From positions 1 through 37,196 of the forward strand of contig CAZJRM010000021.1 of assembly GCA_964547975.1 (NCBI GenBank): a stretch of 37,196 bases of DNA. Reading direction: 5' to 3'. The notes under the pieces are model-generated. The model searched no databases. It worked only from the letters and a program-made list of their open reading frames with translations, and was not told the origin of the DNA. Source of the stretch: CAYJPV01 sp964547975. Lineage in GTDB: Bacteria > Acidobacteriota > Vicinamibacteria > Vicinamibacterales > JAKQTR01. Shown in pieces: positions 34,378 through 37,196 of the stretch (positions are counted from its first letter, which is position 1; each line of letters starts with the position of its first letter). Position numbers and translations under genes: made by a program.

Positions 34378-35531
34378 GATGCGCTCCTGAATCCCAGGTC
34401 CCGCAGGGCGCCGGCGAGCGCCGGCGACCCGCCCGTGACCGCCGCCTCGGTGAAACGGAACTCGCGCCGCGTCGGGTACGTCTTGCGCAGTTCGTCGAAC
34501 GCACGGCCGCGATCCGCCGGCGCGAGTCCCGCCGTGTCCTTCAGCCTGGCGACATCGCGCTCGATGGGATAAACCGCCGTCACGACGTGGCGCAGCGCCT
34601 CGTCGTCCGTGAGGCCGGCGGCCGCGAGCTCGACACGAGGCACGACCGGCGGTGGCAGGGCCGCGTCCAGCCTCCACGCCGGCGCCACGCCGAGGAAGCG
34701 GCAGACCGCTGCGTACACCATTGCTGTGCCGTTCAGCTTGCCTTCGAGCGAGTAACCGGCGATGTGCGGTGTGGCGATATCGACGCTCGCCAGCAGGCTC
34801 CCGTCGATCGCCGGCTCGCGGTTCCACACGTCGAGGACGCAGGCATCCAGGCGGCCGGCGTCGAGCGCGCGGTGGAGCGCCTCTTCATCGACCACTTCCC
34901 CGCGTCCCGCGCTGCAGAACCAGGCGCCAGGCTTGAGACGCGAGAAGAAGCGGTCACCGATCAGTCCGACGGTCGGATCGGGCCCGTCGCACGTCAGCGG
35001 CGTGTGGCAGGTCACGATGTCGCAGTCCAGCAGCTCATCGAGCGGACGGTACCGGACGTCACCGGTCTCCCTGGCCTTCGGCGGGTCGTTCCAGACAGGC
35101 ACCATGCCGAGGGCGTTCGCTTTCTCCGCCACGAGCGACCCGACGTGACCCACGCCAACCACGCCGACACGCAACCCGCGCAGCGGCCGCCTGCGGCGGC
35201 CGGCCAGCGTCAGCCACGCGGTCGTCATGTACTCGGCGACGGCGTTGGCGTTGCAGCCGAGGGCGGCATAGCAGACGACGCCGAGCCCGGCGAGCGCCGC
35301 CTGATCGATATGATCCGACCCCGACGTGGCGGTGCCGACGAATCGCACGGGCGTCCCGCGCAGCAGATCGCCGTCCACGCGGGTAATCGATCGCACGATC
35401 AGGACGTCGATGTCCTGGAGGTCTGCGGCCGTGATCCGGCGGCCGTGCGTGAGCCGGACCTCGCCGAGCGTGCCGAACGCCTGGCGGGCGTGAGGAATGT
35501 TCTCGTCGGCAAGAATCCTGACCGCTGTCAT
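34374..35531 (-). CDS. pdxB: Erythronate-4-phosphate dehydrogenase
   Basis: A 385-residue NAD-dependent D-2-hydroxyacid dehydrogenase for the second step of DXP-dependent pyridoxal phosphate synthesis. ILADENIPHA at the start and TATSGSDHID are PdxB-like; GVVGVGHVGSLVAEK is the NAD-binding loop; SAGRGEVVDEEAL carries the substrate Arg, WNREP the Glu, and TPHIAGYSLEGK the catalytic His. The C-terminal about 100 residues form the extra dimerisation domain specific to PdxB, separating it from generic dehydrogenases. GGAGG lies about 8 bases before the ATG. The product is cytoplasmic, yet its stop overlaps the start of the exported glycosidase gene, a pairing with no obvious metabolic logic. Confidence 0.93.
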   Translation of the reverse strand: MTAVRILADENIPHARQAFGTLGEVRLTHGRRITAADLQDIDVLIVRSITRVDGDLLRGTPVRFVGTATSGSDHIDQAALAGLGVVCYAALGCNANAVAEYMTTAWLTLAGRRRRPLRGLRVGVVGVGHVGSLVAEKANALGMVPVWNDPPKARETGDVRYRPLDELLDCDIVTCHTPLTCDGPDPTVGLIGDRFFSRLKPGAWFCSAGRGEVVDEEALHRALDAGRLDACVLDVWNREPAIDGSLLASVDIATPHIAGYSLEGKLNGTAMVYAAVCRFLGVAPAWRLDAALPPPVVPRVELAAAGLTDDEALRHVVTAVYPIERDVARLKDTAGLAPADRGRAFDELRKTYPTRREFRFTEAAVTGGSPALAGALRDLGFRSAS

Positions 35532-35669
35532 TCGTCGTTCCTCCCGCCCCGGTGGCGAGTGGGCAAGCCGTGTCTCGTTGTCGGTTCCTGCCTCGGGCCG
35601 GTGTCCAGTTCTGCACGTCCTGTCACGAATCGAGGCAGCCATCGAGACAGATCCCCAGAACCCCGACCG

Positions 35670-35699
35670 CGCGATCAATCCGCAACCGATTGACTCGCG
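35670..35699. promoter_or_regulatory. Imperfect dyad between pdxB and the subtilase gene
   Basis: CGCG-A-TCAATC, a 7-base spacer, then GATTGA-CT-CGCG: a 6-bp perfect inner dyad (35675-35680 / 35688-35693) with a further 4-bp arm offset by one base. It lies in the 255-base divergent region 35532-35786, the longest gene-free stretch of the window, in which no RNA gene or other repeat is seen. A dimeric regulator site for one or both genes is plausible. Confidence 0.35.
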
Positions 35700-35786
35700 A
35701 CAGCTTACACCGTTCGAGGAGTCCGGGCGATCCCTGGCCGGCCGCTTGCTACGGACAAGGTGGACGTCTTTCTAACGTAGGAGCAA

Positions 35787-37196
35787 ATGGCTGTGATCGT
35801 TTCGGCATCCAACTCACAGGACAGACTCGGCAGAAGGTCGCGGCTCATCTGGGGCGAAGCCGTCCGCGCGATGCGGTCCCGCCCCTGGCGCGCGGCCGCC
35901 GCGTTGACCCTCGCCGCCCTGCTGGTGTTCCCGGCCGCGGCCTCCGCAGCGAAGGGACACCGGCGTCATCTGGACAAGGCCCTTCGTGACCGGGTGGAAC
36001 GTCGAGACGTCGGCCAGGTGCGCGTCATCGTTCGTACGGTTCCGGGCAAGGCCGCGCAGAAGGCCGCGGAATTCTCGAGACGCGGGCACCGGAAACACGG
36101 CGAGTTCGGCACCGTGGACGGCATCAACCTGACCGTCAGCGTCGCGGACCTCGACGAACTGGCCAACGACCCGGACGTGGTCGGCGTATCGCTCGACGCG
36201 CCGATCGAAGCCCACCTCGCGCTGGCCACCGAGACCGCCCTTCGCACGACGCTCGCGTTGCCGAACGCCGGCTTCAGCGCGACGCTCGGCTATGGCGTCG
36301 GCGTGGCCGTCATCGATTCCGGCATCGCCCCGAGCCTGGACCTTCCCGCGTCGCGCATCACCGCCTTCCGGGACTTCACGGCAGGCACGGGCGCCGTCGC
36401 GACCACGCCGGTCGACGGCTACGGCCACGGCACCCACGTCGCGTCGCTGATCGGCGGAACCGGAGTGCTGTCCACCGGCAACCAGTACCAGGGCCTCGCG
36501 CCGAACGTGACGCTCATCGGCCTGCGCGTGCTGGACAACCGCGGCTCGGGTTCGACCAGCAACGTCATCCGCGCCATCGAATGGGCCATCGCCAATCGTG
36601 CGGCGTACAACATCCGCGTGATCAACCTGTCGCTCGGCCACCCGATCTACGAATCGGCGGCCACCGACCCCCTCGTGCAGGCGGTCGAAGCCGCCGTGCG
36701 GGCGGGCCTCGTCGTCGTCGCGTCCGCCGGCAACGTGGGGATCAATCCCGCCACCGGCCAGCCGGGGTACGCGGGAATCGCGTCGCCCGGGAACGCGCCG
36801 TCGGCCATCACCGTCGGGGCCCTCGATACCAAGGGCACCGCCACCCGGACCGACGACAGCGTGGCGCCGTACAGCTCGCGCGGCCCGTCCTGGTTCGACG
36901 GCTTCGCCAAGCCCGACATCGTGGCTCCCGGGCATCATATGGTGGGCCGCAGCGCGTCACCGAACTCGACGCTCGCGGTTCAGCTTCCCGGCAACCTGCT
37001 CACGGACAAGAACGGCGCGAAGACCTACCTGCGCCTGTCGGGCAGCAGCATGGCGACCGCGGTCGTATCGGCCGCCGTCGCGCTCATGATGGACGAACAC
37101 GACTACTACTGGTGGGGCACACCGGCGCTGACGCCGAACGCCATCAAGGGCATCCTGCAGTACACCGCGCTTGCCGTCCCCGGCACCGACATGCTG
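35787..37196 (+). CDS. Exported subtilisin-like serine protease (S8), 3' end outside window
   Basis: 470 codons are visible without a stop. After an Arg-rich n-region of about 34 residues comes a hydrophobic segment (AAAALTLAALLVFPAAASA, cut near 55), then an I9-type propeptide (about 76-142: GQVRVIVRT to DPDVVGVSLDAPI). The peptidase domain shows all catalytic residues: Asp177 in VAVIDSGI, His214 in GYGHGTHVAS, oxyanion Asn316 in SAGN and Ser421 in LSGSSMATA. The start at 35787 has AGGAG only 3 bases away; a second ATG at 35871 would give a shorter, more standard signal peptide but has no ribosome site. C-terminal domains beyond the window are unknown. Divergent from pdxB. Confidence 0.92.
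   Translation, partial: MAVIVSASNSQDRLGRRSRLIWGEAVRAMRSRPWRAAAALTLAALLVFPAAASAAKGHRRHLDKALRDRVERRDVGQVRVIVRTVPGKAAQKAAEFSRRGHRKHGEFGTVDGINLTVSVADLDELANDPDVVGVSLDAPIEAHLALATETALRTTLALPNAGFSATLGYGVGVAVIDSGIAPSLDLPASRITAFRDFTAGTGAVATTPVDGYGHGTHVASLIGGTGVLSTGNQYQGLAPNVTLIGLRVLDNRGSGSTSNVIRAIEWAIANRAAYNIRVINLSLGHPIYESAATDPLVQAVEAAVRAGLVVVASAGNVGINPATGQPGYAGIASPGNAPSAITVGALDTKGTATRTDDSVAPYSSRGPSWFDGFAKPDIVAPGHHMVGRSASPNSTLAVQLPGNLLTDKNGAKTYLRLSGSSMATAVVSAAVALMMDEHDYYWWGTPALTPNAIKGILQYTALAVPGTDML

Overview
The window is uniformly high-GC and gene-dense, with no phage, plasmid, insertion-sequence, CRISPR or RNA-gene signature. The gene types (two TonB-dependent receptors with N-terminal carboxypeptidase-regulatory-like domains, many secreted hydrolases, Tat-exported enzymes, a winged-helix/FHA regulator, an M56/BlaI pair, a DPP IV-type S9 peptidase) suggest the chromosome of a free-living, polymer- and peptide-degrading Acidobacteriota-type bacterium, perhaps of the Vicinamibacteria. 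The phylum is inferred from gene style; no marker gene is present.

Layout. 1-569: 3' end of a diguanylate cyclase (+). 566-7076: five tightly packed minus-strand genes (EEP-family nuclease/phosphatase, TonB receptor, class A beta-lactamase-like protein, lipoprotein, Tat-exported metallophosphoesterase), with overlaps at most junctions. 7191-7556: a small cupin (+). 7570-20697: a long minus-strand run. In transcription order it holds a TonB receptor, pruA, a secreted beta-rich protein, a secreted isochorismatase-like hydrolase, a Tat-exported FAD oxidoreductase, a GH16 glycosidase, a ROK kinase homologue with a large N-terminal extension, nagA, a CxxC membrane protein, an M50 membrane protease with a zinc ribbon, and a secreted PHP hydrolase. 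20804-22224: BlaI-type repressor plus a short M56 peptidase lacking the penicillin sensor (-). 22297-24784: secreted amidase and a small exported HExxHxxE protein (+). 24774-27755: DPP IV and a winged-helix/FHA regulator (-). 27885-30143: short UvrA-like ABC ATPase (+). 30160-35531: pdxB and a 1405-residue GH110-GH95 glycosidase fusion (-). 35787-end: subtilase (+), truncated by the window edge.

How it fits together. Most products are exported hydrolases for glycans, peptides and amides, with receptors for uptake and a cytoplasmic amino-sugar step (NagA, possibly with the ROK protein). The most notable object is the single polypeptide joining a GH110 alpha-galactosidase module to a GH95 module. 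All key acidic and amide residues can be seen in both halves, so it looks like a two-step exo-enzyme. A threonine where fucosidases carry histidine leaves open whether GH95 removes L-fucose or L-galactose. Other points of interest are an unrecognised HExxHxxE exported family, two copies of a G-rich/GCCGC intergenic repeat, candidate leaderless promoters, and a membrane-protease/zinc-ribbon pair.
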